64,000 bases of DNA from contig NZ_SMAJ01000004.1 of assembly GCF_004346225.1 (NCBI RefSeq), positions 248,001 to 312,000 on the forward strand. Reading direction: 5' to 3'. Position numbers and translations under genes: made by a program. Positions 27,492 through 35,685 of this stretch are shown piece by piece; within the stretch, counting starts at the first letter, position 1, and the number at the start of each line of letters is the position of its first letter. Source of the DNA: Paralcaligenes ureilyticus. Its GTDB lineage: Bacteria > Pseudomonadota > Gammaproteobacteria > Burkholderiales > Burkholderiaceae_B. A model generated the notes under the pieces. The model was not told the DNA's origin. It worked only from the letters and a program-made list of their open reading frames with translations, and did not search any database.

Positions 27492-28367
27492 ATGAAGATT
27501 GATATTTTGGTCGACGTAAAAACGACCCTGGGCGAGGGGCCATTGTGGGATGTCGACGAACAGCGCTTGTATTGGGTGGATAGCGCCGATGGCCGGATAT
27601 TCCGGTCGACAGCCGACGGCCGCGAGCTACGGGCGTGGCAGGTTCCTGAAAAAATTGGATCCATGGCTTTAAGAAAAAATGGCGGCGCGGTCGTTTCCTT
27701 GGCTAGAGGTCTGCATTTTCTTGATTTTCGGTCCGGCCTGCTGGATTTGATTATCGATCCTGAGCCCAACAGCCTGAACAATCGATTGAATGACGGCAAA
27801 GTCGATAAGCAAGGGCGTTTTGTAGTTGGTAGCATGGATACGAAAGAAGAGGGCCCCAACGGTGCGCTATACCGCCTCGACCCCGATCTTAGCCTGCATA
27901 CCCTGGATACGAATATCATGGTTTCAAACGGTCCTTGCTGGAGTCCGGACGGCAATACTTTTTATTTTTCCGACACCTGGTCGGGCGATATATGGGCCTA
28001 CGATTACGATCAAAAGACGGGCGGCATTTCCAATAAGCGAACGTTTACATCCCTTCAAGGTAAAGCATTCAAGTCTTCGGATGGCGCCACGGTCGATGCG
28101 GAGGGCTATCTTTGGAACGCGCAGGTCTATGAGGGAAACCTCGTTCGCTACGCTCCGGACGGGTCTATCGATAAAGTCATCCCCATGCCCGTGAAAAATG
28201 TCACCAGCGTCATGTTCGGCGGACCGAACCTGGATATCCTGTACGTAACGTCCATGTCCAGGCCGCCTTTGCCCAGATTCCCTAAAGACAGTGTTTTAGG
28301 TGGAAGCGTTTTTGCAATTACGGGTTTGGGAATAAAAGGGCTGCCTGAATTCAGGTTCGCCGGATAG
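27492..28367 (+). CDS. SMP-30/gluconolactonase-family sugar lactonase
   Basis: 291 residues from ATG 27492, with AGGAGG 5 bases upstream (the frame from 27426 is spurious). It is a six-bladed propeller lactonase of the SMP-30/regucalcin type. Metal-site markers are GEGPLWD (Glu near residue 15), NRLNDGKVDKQGRFVVGSMD (Asn/Asp) and SNGPCWSPDGNTFYFSDT. It hydrolyses aldonolactones to aldonates in the cytosol. As last gene of the importer operon it fits between a C1 dehydrogenase and a 3-hydroxyacid dehydrogenase in an oxidative sugar pathway. Confidence 0.9.
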   Translation: MKIDILVDVKTTLGEGPLWDVDEQRLYWVDSADGRIFRSTADGRELRAWQVPEKIGSMALRKNGGAVVSLARGLHFLDFRSGLLDLIIDPEPNSLNNRLNDGKVDKQGRFVVGSMDTKEEGPNGALYRLDPDLSLHTLDTNIMVSNGPCWSPDGNTFYFSDTWSGDIWAYDYDQKTGGISNKRTFTSLQGKAFKSSDGATVDAEGYLWNAQVYEGNLVRYAPDGSIDKVIPMPVKNVTSVMFGGPNLDILYVTSMSRPPLPRFPKDSVLGGSVFAITGLGIKGLPEFRFAG

Positions 28368-28379
28368 GCATGAGTTGGT

Positions 28380-28497
28380 TGTAGCGGCAGCCCTTGTGGC
28401 TGCCATTTTTTTGTAGCGCCACCCCTTGTGGGTGGCATCTTTGCTAAACGGGATCCGGGTTATTGCGTAAATGGCAGCCACAAGGGCTGCCGCTACA
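28380..28497. repeat. Cluster of three REP hairpins
   Basis: REPs at 28380-28405 (+, GGCAGC type), 28412-28437 (+, GCCACC type) and 28472-28497 (-, GGCAGC type). The first is followed by seven T, as in an intrinsic terminator for the SMP-30 operon. The spacer 28438-28471 is the reverse complement of the one at 18896-18931 with few differences. The rest of the gap (28504-28555) has three imperfect copies of a GGCGCCATTAATCG-like unit, the last crossing the cupin stop codon. Confidence 0.9.
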
Positions 28498-28546
28498 TAA
28501 TAAGGTGCCATTAATTCAAGGCGCTATTAATCGACCTAGGGCGCCA

Positions 28547-29032
28547 TTAATCGTGCGGGTGCGGATGCTTGTGGATAGGATCCACCCAATACACGGTTTC
28601 GGGTTTTTCGACGGCGGCGATGTCCAGGTTGATGACGACGGCTTCGTTGTCGCTGCGCACCAGCACGCATTCCAGGGGCTCGTCGTTGCTGGCGTTCATT
28701 TCCTGGTGTGGGACGTAGGGAGGCACGTAGATGAAATCACCCGGGCCGGCTTCGGCGGTGAATTCCAGCTGATCGCCCCAACGCATGCGGGCGTGGCCGC
28801 GCACAATGTAAATGACGCTTTCGAGCGCGCCGTGATGATGGGCGCCTGTCTTGGCTTTGGGGAAGATGGTGACGGTGCCGGCCCATAGCTTTTGCGCGCC
28901 GACACGCGCGTGGTTGATCGCCGCGGCGCGGTGCATGCCCGGCGTTTGTGCGGTGTTGGTGTCCATCTGGTCGCCCCGAATAACGCTGACCCCTTCGGTG
29001 CGCCAGTCTTTGTGTTGTGTGTCCTCGCCCAT
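28547..29032 (-). CDS. Cupin-domain protein
   Basis: 161 residues forming a single cupin barrel. The metal-binding first motif is GAHHHGALESVIYIVRGHARM and the second is GPGDFIYVPPYVPHQEMNAS. Function is not predictable beyond a small metal-binding sensor or enzyme, often a dioxygenase or isomerase. It lies 42 bp after the amino-acid ABC ATPase gene on the same strand and may be co-transcribed, which hints at a role in processing the imported compound. The C-terminus is His/Pro rich (HKHPHPHD). Confidence 0.8.
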   Translation of the reverse strand: MGEDTQHKDWRTEGVSVIRGDQMDTNTAQTPGMHRAAAINHARVGAQKLWAGTVTIFPKAKTGAHHHGALESVIYIVRGHARMRWGDQLEFTAEAGPGDFIYVPPYVPHQEMNASNDEPLECVLVRSDNEAVVINLDIAAVEKPETVYWVDPIHKHPHPHD

Positions 29033-29074
29033 GAATTCCTCCGCGAATGGCTAACAACCATGATACCGCACGAT

Positions 29075-29848
29075 TCAGGGCGTTTGGGTTTCGTCTTTCA
29101 GGATGGCTTGCAAAAACAAACGCGTGCGCGCTTCTTTGGGGTTTTTGAAAATCACTTCGGGTACGCCCGCTTCGATAATGCGCCCGCCGTCCATCACGAC
29201 CACGGTGTCGGCCACTTCCTTGGCAAAGCTCATTTCGTGGGTGACGACCATCATGGTCATGCCTTCTTTGGCCAGCAGTTTCATCACCTGCAGCACCTCG
29301 CCCACCAGTTCGGGGTCGAGCGCCGAAGTGGGCTCGTCGAATAGCATAACCTTGGGTTCCATGGCCAGCGCCCGGGCGATAGCCACGCGTTGCTTTTGGC
29401 CGCCCGACAGGCTGGCGGGCATGGCGGAGGACTTCTCGGCCAGGCCGACCTTGGCCAGCAGCGCCTCGCCCAATTGTTCGCTTTGCGCCGCGCCCATGCC
29501 ACGCAGAGTTCTGGGGCCGATGGTGACGTTATGCAAGACGCTTAAGTGCGGAAACAGATTGAACGATTGGAAGACCATGCCGACCTGGGTGCGCAGGCGA
29601 TTCAGGTCTTTCTCGGCCAGCATGGCGCCGTTGTCGGTGAGGCGCTGGCCGCAGATGTCGATGACGCCTTGCTGGGCGATTTCCAGGCCGTTGCAGCAGC
29701 GCAGCAAGGTGCTTTTGCCCGAGCCGCTCGGGCCGATGACCACCACCACTTGCGATAGATCGACTTCCAGGTCGATGCCTTTCAGAACCTGATTGCTGCC
29801 GAATGACTTATGCAGCTGGCTTATTTTGATCATGGCGGGGGCGGTCAT
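29075..29848 (-). CDS. Polar amino-acid ABC importer ATPase (GlnQ/HisP type)
   Basis: 257 residues with Walker [11 protein letters not shown]-loop [17 protein letters not shown], signature [15 protein letters not shown], Walker [16 protein letters not shown] and switch His in [13 protein letters not shown]. This is the PAAT-class ATPase that energises uptake by the permease encoded immediately upstream, whose stop it overlaps. The MTAPAM start at 29848 gives the ATGA overlap; ATG 29833 is an alternative. Confidence 0.92.
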   Translation of the reverse strand: MTAPAMIKISQLHKSFGSNQVLKGIDLEVDLSQVVVVIGPSGSGKSTLLRCCNGLEIAQQGVIDICGQRLTDNGAMLAEKDLNRLRTQVGMVFQSFNLFPHLSVLHNVTIGPRTLRGMGAAQSEQLGEALLAKVGLAEKSSAMPASLSGGQKQRVAIARALAMEPKVMLFDEPTSALDPELVGEVLQVMKLLAKEGMTMMVVTHEMSFAKEVADTVVVMDGGRIIEAGVPEVIFKNPKEARTRLFLQAILKDETQTP

Positions 29849-30513
29849 TGCACCATCCCTCCGGCTTTAAGACGCGTTTCGATATGGCGCAGCACCAGGG
29901 TGGTGGCCGTTGTCATGATCCAGTACACCACAGCGATGACCAAGTAGGTTTCCAGCGAGCGATACGACACGCTGATGATTTTTTGTCCTTCATGCATCAG
30001 GTCGTGGATGGTGACCAGCGACACCAGGGCCGAGTTTTTGATGAGCGCGATGAATTCATTGCCGAGCGGCGGAATCATGCGTACGAACGCCTGTGGCAAA
30101 ATGATTTTCAGCATGGCCTGGGTGGAGGACATGCCCAGCGACCGAGCCGCCTCGGTTTGACCGCGGTCGACCGATTGAATCGCGCCGCGCACGACTTCGG
30201 ACACATACGAAGCCGAATACATGCCCAGGCCCAGCATCCCGCAGGCAAAGGCCGGGAGCAAGATGCCAAAGCGCGGCAGGCCGAAGAACCAGATAAAGAG
30301 CTGTACCAGCAAGGGCGTGCCGCGAAAGCACGACAGGTAAACGCTGCAAAACCAGTAGGTGATTTTGCGTTGCGGATTCAGGTGGCCGATGCCGATCAGC
30401 AGCCCCAGCAGGCACGACAGAAGCAGTGCGCACACCGTCACCTCGACGGTAACGGTGGCGCCTCTGAAGAGCGATGTCCAGTCGGCCAGGACCGGGGTGA
30501 AATCAAAGTTCAT
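29845..30513 (-). CDS. Polar amino-acid ABC importer permease (GlnP/HisQM type)
   Basis: 222 residues, 5 membrane helices. The PAAT hallmark is near the N-terminus ([20 protein letters not shown]), and the EAA loop reads [21 protein letters not shown]. It forms the membrane channel for the importer. It overlaps the binding-protein gene and the ATPase gene by 4 bases on either side, so the three are a translationally coupled operon. Confidence 0.92.
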   Translation of the reverse strand: MNFDFTPVLADWTSLFRGATVTVEVTVCALLLSCLLGLLIGIGHLNPQRKITYWFCSVYLSCFRGTPLLVQLFIWFFGLPRFGILLPAFACGMLGLGMYSASYVSEVVRGAIQSVDRGQTEAARSLGMSSTQAMLKIILPQAFVRMIPPLGNEFIALIKNSALVSLVTIHDLMHEGQKIISVSYRSLETYLVIAVVYWIMTTATTLVLRHIETRLKAGGMVQ

Positions 30514-31256
30514 TTGGCGCTGGCTTCAAACCACTTGTTGACGATTTTTTGGTAGACGCCGTTGGCCTTGATGCGCTTTAGGGCTTCGTTAAAGCTCTTG
30601 GTCAGCTCGGGTTGCGCTTTGCTGACGGCAATACCGTATTCTTCGGTGGTGATTTGCTCGGGCAGAACGGTCAAGGTGGGGTTGTGTTGCGCGTAAAGCT
30701 TGGCGGCCGGTTTGCCGGTCACCGCTGCGTCGGCGCGGCCGACCTCGACCAGGTTGAACATTTCTTCGTTTTTCTCGACCTCGACGCGCACCACTTTCGG
30801 AAAGCTATCTTGCAGGAATTTCACCGATTTGGTGCCGACCTGCACCGAGACTTTCTTGCCGTCCAGGTCTTTAAGCGTCTTGATGGGGCCGTCTTTCTTG
30901 GTTAGGACAACCAGGCCGCCGGCGTAATACGGGTCGGTGAAATCCACCACTTTCTTGCGCGCGTCGGTAATGTAAATGGCCGACATGGCCGCATCGGCCC
31001 GGCCTGACACGATGGCGGGAATGAGCCCTTTGAAGTCGATATCGGTCCAGGCTACCTTTTTGCCCATTTCCTTGGCCAGGGCTTCGGTCAGCTCAATATC
31101 GAAACCGGTGCGCTGCCCCGCCTGGGTAAATTCCATGGGGGGAAACGTGGCGTCGGTTACAACGCGGATGGTGTCCGAGGCGGCGTGTCCAACTGCCGCG
31201 AAACTGCCCAGCGTTACGGCGAGCAGCGCGGTTAATAAGGTTTTGCGGGATGTCAT
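30510..31256 (-). CDS. Periplasmic amino-acid-binding protein (SBP_bac_3)
   Basis: 248 residues. A Sec signal peptide (LLTALLAVTLGSFAAVGHA, cleavage near 26) precedes family 3 binding-protein motifs: DATFPPMEF, GFDIELTEALAKEMGKK, DFKGLIPAIVSGRADAAMS and VDFTDPYYAGG. The family binds polar amino acids or related compounds; the ligand cannot be assigned. First gene of the importer operon, with AGGAG upstream of ATG 31256 (AAAACTCCTTGTG on the plus strand). Confidence 0.9.
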   Translation of the reverse strand: MTSRKTLLTALLAVTLGSFAAVGHAASDTIRVVTDATFPPMEFTQAGQRTGFDIELTEALAKEMGKKVAWTDIDFKGLIPAIVSGRADAAMSAIYITDARKKVVDFTDPYYAGGLVVLTKKDGPIKTLKDLDGKKVSVQVGTKSVKFLQDSFPKVVRVEVEKNEEMFNLVEVGRADAAVTGKPAAKLYAQHNPTLTVLPEQITTEEYGIAVSKAQPELTKSFNEALKRIKANGVYQKIVNKWFEASAK

Positions 31257-31404
31257 GAAAACTCCTTGTGCGCGAGGTGGAAATACGGAATTTCGTAAGC
31301 TTAGCGAGATTTTGCGTTATTGCACTATTTGAAGCTTAAAAAAGTGCCGATATGGGAAAAACCCCTAGATACTTGCCGTTGGCGAAGAAACGTACCCGTC
31401 GCTA

Positions 31405-31539
31405 TGTAGCGGCAGCCCTTGTGGCTGCCATTTTCCCAAAATATGGAATCGTCTTGATCGTCACGGTTTTGCCACCCACAAGGGGTGGCGCTACATGATT
31501 CACGGGCAGGTCTTTGTAGTGGCTCCCTTGTGGATGCCA
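31405..31539. repeat. Cluster of three REP hairpins
   Basis: REPs at 31405-31430 (+, GGCAGC type), 31470-31495 (-, GCCACC type) and a degenerate copy at 31515-31539 (+). They fill the 290-bp gap between the amino-acid importer operon and the toxin gene. No other feature is seen there. Confidence 0.85.
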
Positions 31540-31546
31540 AAAATCA

Positions 31547-32044
31547 TTATTCTTCGCGCAGAACCTGTTCGGCGGTGGCCAGGGGTAGGCACAGGGTCAT
31601 GGTTTTGATGGGTGACTCGATGAAGCCTCGGGAACGATAAAAGCGCCTGGCTTGTTCGGACAGCGCGTGCACCAGCAGCGCCGAGACGCCGGCGATTTCG
31701 GCCGCCTGAATCGTGCGTAGGATGGCGTCGCGCAACAGAGCGGTACCTATGCCTTTTTGATGGTGGTCCTTGTGGATCGCCAAGCGGCCAAGAACCAGGA
31801 CCGGAATGGGATCTGGCCGGTTGCGCCGCAGGGCGCCTGGCACTGCGCCATGGCCGATTGCTCCGGCCGCCAGGCAGTAGTAGCCAATGACGGCCTGGCC
31901 TTCGCATACAACATAGGTACGTGATGATCCATTGGCTTGATTTTTGGCGGCGCGCCGCTTTAACCACTCGTCAAGCGACGGCTCGCCACTGTCAAAGTCG
32001 GCAAGCTGATGAGAACCAGCAAGCGGCTCCGGCGTTGAAATCAT
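31547..32044 (-). CDS. GNAT acetyltransferase toxin of a type II toxin-antitoxin pair (TacT/AtaT-like)
   Basis: 165 residues from ATG 32044, which overlaps the antitoxin stop as ATGA; an upstream in-frame ATG (32059) lies inside the antitoxin. The GNAT fold has SLDEWLKRRAAKNQANGSSRTYVV, VIGYYCLAAGAI, the acetyl-CoA loop HKDHHQKGIGTALLRDAI and the C-terminal FYRSRGFIESP. Toxins of this group acetylate the amino group of aminoacyl-tRNA and stop translation. Pairing with a DUF1778 antitoxin makes the call secure; the tRNA target is unknown. Confidence 0.9.
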   Translation of the reverse strand: MISTPEPLAGSHQLADFDSGEPSLDEWLKRRAAKNQANGSSRTYVVCEGQAVIGYYCLAAGAIGHGAVPGALRRNRPDPIPVLVLGRLAIHKDHHQKGIGTALLRDAILRTIQAAEIAGVSALLVHALSEQARRFYRSRGFIESPIKTMTLCLPLATAEQVLREE

Positions 32045-32334
32045 CGCCGCGGCTTCCACGGAACGGGCGCTTTCATCGTGCGGCGCAGTCGGTCGGAGGG
32101 CGCGGGCGGCGTATCGAGCATTGCCTGAAATGCCGAAAAGCCTTTGGCGTCGAGTGCAAAGTACGTCTGGTCGAGCAGCACATCTTCGGCCTCCCGGCAG
32201 GCCGCTTCCAGCATGAACTCCGAGCGGCTACGCCCGAGCCGGTCGGCGGCCTGGTCAATCAGATCACGCTGGCCGGCTTTGGCTCGAATGCTGATGGTGA
32301 CGGGTTCTTGGGTGGGTGATAGGGTATGCGCCAT
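32041..32334 (-). CDS. DUF1778 ribbon-helix-helix antitoxin (TacA-like)
   Basis: 97 residues. The N-terminal RHH DNA-binding unit (VTISIRAKAGQRDLIDQAAD followed by LGRSRSEFMLEAA) represses its own promoter in this family. The C-terminal tail (YFALDAKGFSAFQAMLDTPP) wraps the GNAT toxin and neutralises it. It is directly upstream of and overlaps the toxin gene, the normal order. The pair sits between two REP clusters. Confidence 0.92.
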   Translation of the reverse strand: MAHTLSPTQEPVTISIRAKAGQRDLIDQAADRLGRSRSEFMLEAACREAEDVLLDQTYFALDAKGFSAFQAMLDTPPAPSDRLRRTMKAPVPWKPRR

Positions 32335-32412
32335 ATATTACCTTTTTGTAGTGCATATGTATTACAGCACAAAAGCATATCTGAGGATTGCGCGGCGCGT
32401 AATCGTGAATTA

Positions 32413-32566
32413 TGTAGCGCCACCCCTTGTGGGTGGCATTTCTTTTAAGCAAAAGGAGTGTTGCTTGCACAGATGACAGGCACAAGGCCTGTCGCTACAT
32501 GATTCATGCAACGTTTTTTTCGTCTTCATCGTCAGTGATATGGCAGCCACGAGGGCTGCCACTACA
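32413..32566. repeat. REP cluster downstream of the RAYT gene
   Basis: REPs at 32413-32438 (+, GCCACC stem), 32474-32499 (-, a distinct GACAGGC/GCCTGTC stem) and 32541-32566 (-, GGCAGCC stem, CGA loop). All keep the GTAG foot. The last ends 21 bp from the RAYT stop codon. Confidence 0.9.
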
Positions 32567-32587
32567 TAATTCACGGGTACGTATTCG

Positions 32588-33208
32588 TTAAAAATTGATC
32601 GGGTTTTCGCGATCCAGCGACCATTGCGCCGGATTATTCGCAATGTAGGTACGGATCTGCGTCAGGTTGGATTCGTTTCGAATGACATGCTCGTAGTAGT
32701 TAGGCTGCCAGAGCCGGCCTTCGAACGATGGCCAGTGTGACGTTTTTACATTATTGATATATCTAAGGGTGGACAAAGATTTGAACGCCCCGACTATATT
32801 TCCTATTGTGTGTGGGCCTTTTGCACGGATATGGCCGCTACGCGGGTCATCGCCTACGGGCAGGGCCAGGCCTTTTTGAGAGAACGGAAATGCGTGCCTC
32901 GGCGGGGAAATGAACAGGATGCCGTGGATGTGATTGGGCATGATCGTGAACCCGTCCAGCGCGAGATCAGGAAAGAGCCTTGGCAGTGTTTCCCACACAT
33001 CGGCGACCATAAGGCCGGCATTGTTGGGACGCATCTGGCCGTTTTCGATTTGGCCGAATAACAGCATCCGGTGGTGGGTGCATAGGGTGATGAAATACGC
33101 GCCCGCTTGCGAGTAGTCGTAGCCCGGCAAGCGCGGCGGGCGGTGCCGTGAGTGGGCGCGGGGTGCCAAGGGCGTTTCGTTTTTGATCGTGGGAGTGTGC
33201 TGCGCCAT
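32588..33208 (-). mobile_element. REP-associated tyrosine transposase (RAYT, Y1/HUH superfamily)
   Basis: A 206-residue protein of the TnpA_REP group. The HUH metal motif is MPNHIHGI (His93, His95) and the nucleophile is Tyr171 or Tyr172 in NYYEHVIRN. The RLPGYDYSQAGAYFITLCTH N-terminus is characteristic. RAYTs are single-copy, usually chromosomal relatives of IS200/IS605 transposases. They bind and cut single-stranded REP hairpins at a GTAG or GGAG foot. No IS ends are seen, but REPs with a GTAG foot flank the gene on both sides (32413-32566 and 33322-33445), the arrangement called a REPtron. The frame is intact, so the enzyme may be active. Confidence 0.9.
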
Positions 33209-33321
33209 GACAAGTCCTTCGAGCGAGTTCCGATGATGAAATCGAAGGTATCACGGGATTGGCGGTAGTTCATCCGTGAAGGGATGTTTGTGTCATGGGG
33301 GGATCTATGGTGTGTGGGGGA

Positions 33322-33445
33322 TGGCAGCCACAAGGGCTGCCGCTACGGCGGGGTTTGTGAAATTGCAATATGACGATGGCACCCACAAGGGGTGCCGCTA
33401 CATGTGGCGGGCACGTTTTTGTAGCGGCACCCCTTGTGGGTGCCA
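33322..33445. repeat. REP cluster upstream of the RAYT gene
   Basis: REPs at 33322-33346 (-, GGCAGC type), 33377-33402 (-, GGCACC type) and 33420-33445 (+, GGCACC type). The last two form an inverted pair 15 bp from the hemL stop codon. Confidence 0.9.
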
Positions 33446-33460
33446 TTCAAACCCACGCGC

Positions 33461-34738
33461 CTATTGTTTGGCGAACACCTGTTCCGCAGCGTCCAGCGTG
33501 GCCTGGATAACGGCATCGTCGTGCGCGGCCGAGACGAAGCCGGCTTCGAACGCGGAGGGCGCAAAATATACGCCTTTGATGAGCATGGCGTGAAAGAACT
33601 TTTTAAAGCGCTCGACATTGCAGCTTGATGCTTCCGCGAAACTGGTGGGTATCCGTTCGCTGAAGTAGATGCCGAACATGCCGCCGATGTGGTCGGTGCT
33701 AAGGGCGATGCCGGCGGCTTCGGCGCGATCGGCGATCCCGTCGGCCAGCTTTTGGGTTTGCGCACCCAGGCGCTCGTAAAAGCCGGGTTCGGACAGCAGC
33801 TTAAGCGTCGTCAGGCCGGCGGCCACGGCCACCGGATTGCCCGATAGCGTGCCGGCCTGGTAAACGCCGCCCAGTGGTGCGATGTGTTCCATGATGTCGG
33901 CGCGGCCGCCAAAGGCGCCTACCGGCATCCCGCCGCCGATGATCTTCGCCAGCGTGGTCAGGTCGGGCTTGATGCCGGTCAGTCCTTGTACGCCTTGTGG
34001 CCCAACCCGAAAGCCCGTCATGACTTCGTCAAAAATCAGCAGCGCGCCATATTGTGTGCACAGAGTGCGCAAGCCCTCGAGGAAACCCGGCACGGGCTGG
34101 ATCAGATTCATGTTGCCGGCTATGGGCTCGACAATAATGCAGGCGATATCGGTGCCGTGCAGCTTGAACGCGGCTTCGACGCTATCGAGCTTGTTGTAGT
34201 CGAGCACGAGGGTATGCTGAATGAATTCGGGGGGGACCCCCGCCGAGGTTGGGTGGCCGAAGGTAAGCATGCCTGATCCCGCTTTGACCAGCAGGCTGTC
34301 GGCGTGGCCATGGTAGCAGCCTTCGAATTTAATGATTTTCGAGCGGCCCGTTACGCCGCGCGCCAGGCGTATGGCGGTCATGGTGGCTTCGGTGCCCGAG
34401 CTGACCAGGCGTACTTTCTCGATGGACGGCATGCGCGCCACAATGGTTTCGGCAATCAGGATTTCGGCTTCGGTCGGCGCGCCAAATGAAAGCCCGTCGA
34501 CGGCGGCCTCCTGTACGGCCTTAACCACTTCCGGGTGCGCGTGCCCAAGTATGGCGGGGCCCCACGAGCCGACGTAGTCGATGTAGCGGACGTTGTCGGC
34601 ATCCCACAAATAAGGGCCTTGCGCGCGCTTGATAAAGCGCGGCGAGCCACCCACGGATCGAAAGGCCCTGACAGGCGAATTGACCCCGCCGGGAATGGAT
34701 TGACAGGCGCGTTCGAAGAGTTCGGTGTTGCGAGACAT
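33461..34738 (-). CDS. hemL: Glutamate-1-semialdehyde 2,1-aminomutase
   Basis: 425 residues, class III aminotransferase fold, PLP-dependent. It makes 5-aminolevulinate from glutamate-1-semialdehyde for haem synthesis in the cytosol. Motifs are [16 protein letters not shown] at the N-terminus, [13 protein letters not shown], the PLP-lysine segment [19 protein letters not shown] and [15 protein letters not shown]. Length is normal. It is a single transcription unit between REP clusters, opposite to none and separated from thiE by 260 bp. Confidence 0.96.
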   Translation of the reverse strand: MSRNTELFERACQSIPGGVNSPVRAFRSVGGSPRFIKRAQGPYLWDADNVRYIDYVGSWGPAILGHAHPEVVKAVQEAAVDGLSFGAPTEAEILIAETIVARMPSIEKVRLVSSGTEATMTAIRLARGVTGRSKIIKFEGCYHGHADSLLVKAGSGMLTFGHPTSAGVPPEFIQHTLVLDYNKLDSVEAAFKLHGTDIACIIVEPIAGNMNLIQPVPGFLEGLRTLCTQYGALLIFDEVMTGFRVGPQGVQGLTGIKPDLTTLAKIIGGGMPVGAFGGRADIMEHIAPLGGVYQAGTLSGNPVAVAAGLTTLKLLSEPGFYERLGAQTQKLADGIADRAEAAGIALSTDHIGGMFGIYFSERIPTSFAEASSCNVERFKKFFHAMLIKGVYFAPSAFEAGFVSAAHDDAVIQATLDAAEQVFAKQ

Positions 34739-34820
34739 GGCGATTGGGCTCTAAAGATGGAATAGGGTGATGCTATAGCATAGCAAGCTTGCTGTTTATT
34801 CTCTATTTTGATTGTTGATG

Positions 34821-34965
34821 TGGCAGCCACGAGGGCTGCCGTTACATGCGACAGGTGCGGATATTGGGACCATGGCACCCACAAGGGGTGCCGCTACATG
34901 AGCGGCAGGTACGTTTTTGATGAACGACTGGTACGTATTTGTAGCGGCACCCCTTGTGGGTGCCA
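34821..34965. repeat. Cluster of three REP hairpins
   Basis: REPs at 34821-34846 (-, GGCAGCC stem with GTAAC in place of GTAGC at the foot), 34873-34898 (-, GGCACC) and 34940-34965 (+, GGCACC), in the 260-bp gap between hemL and thiE. Nothing else is seen there. Confidence 0.88.
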
Positions 34966-34999
34966 TCGTCCCAAAGAACCATCGCCCCAAAAACGCCCC

Positions 35000-35683
35000 C
35001 TACCCCCGCGTTTCGAACAGATCCCGGCAGCGGCGGGCTGTAGCTTGTATGTTTGAGGCGCCGAACAGGCCGCTGATCAGGGCGACGCTGTCGGCGCCGG
35101 CACGAATTACGGGTGCGGCGTTGTCGGCCGTCAGGCCCCCTATGGTCACCACGGCCGCGCGTGGAGCGGCACGATCACCCCGCATCCGGCCTGCCCGGGT
35201 ACGTTCTGCCAGCATCCGCCCCGCGCGGATATGGTCGAGCGTGGCGCGGACCGCGTCGGGCTTGACGCTGGAGGGATACATGGCGCCGAATGCAATGTAA
35301 TCGACGTCGGCGGCCAGGGCTTGTTGGGCCAGCGCAGGGTCGTTGTAGCAGGAGCAGCCCAGAATTTTGTCGGGTCCCAGGGCTTGCCGCGCTTCGATCA
35401 ATGCGCCATCTTCGCGTCCCAGGTGGGCTCCGTCGGCATCGAGCGCCAGCGCCAGGCGCCAGTCGTCGTTGATAATGAATACGACGCCTAATGATTTGCA
35501 CGCTGCGGCCAGCGCCCGCGCCTGATATTCGCCTTCGCGCCGCGTGGCGGTTTTACGGCGCCATTGCAATGCCACCATGCCGCCGGCGGCGGCGGCCCGG
35601 ACGGCGGCGATCAGCCTTTGCGTGTCGCTCCACTCGGGGGTTATGCCATACAGCCCACGTGGGAATCTAAGCGGCGTTTTCAT
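35000..35683 (-). CDS. thiE: Thiamine-phosphate synthase
   Basis: 227 residues from ATG 35683 (MKTPLRFPRGLYGITPEW). The longer frame to 36037 is a shadow of thiD. TIM-barrel motifs are ALQWRRK, VVFIINDDWRLALALDADGA with HLGRED, IAFGAMYPSSVKPDA and TIGGLTADNAAPVIRAGADS. It joins HMP-diphosphate and thiazole phosphate to thiamine phosphate. The gene directly follows thiD (2-bp gap), forming a two-gene operon. An extra Arg-rich insert (RTRAGRMRGDRAAPR) before the last strands is unusual. Confidence 0.92.
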   Translation of the reverse strand: MKTPLRFPRGLYGITPEWSDTQRLIAAVRAAAAGGMVALQWRRKTATRREGEYQARALAAACKSLGVVFIINDDWRLALALDADGAHLGREDGALIEARQALGPDKILGCSCYNDPALAQQALAADVDYIAFGAMYPSSVKPDAVRATLDHIRAGRMLAERTRAGRMRGDRAAPRAAVVTIGGLTADNAAPVIRAGADSVALISGLFGASNIQATARRCRDLFETRG

Positions 35684-35685
35684 GT

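Noticed and set aside
32588-33208. Treating the RAYT gene as an ordinary IS200/IS605 insertion sequence
   Set aside because: No IS ends or second gene are seen, and the flanks are REPs instead of IS subterminal hairpins.
16077-33445. REP arrays as a CRISPR array
   Set aside because: Units are palindromic, alternate in orientation, have irregular spacing and no cas genes are present.
34739-35683. TPP riboswitch before thiD/thiE
   Set aside because: No conserved THI-box motif (CUGAGA...) seen upstream of 36513 or 35683.
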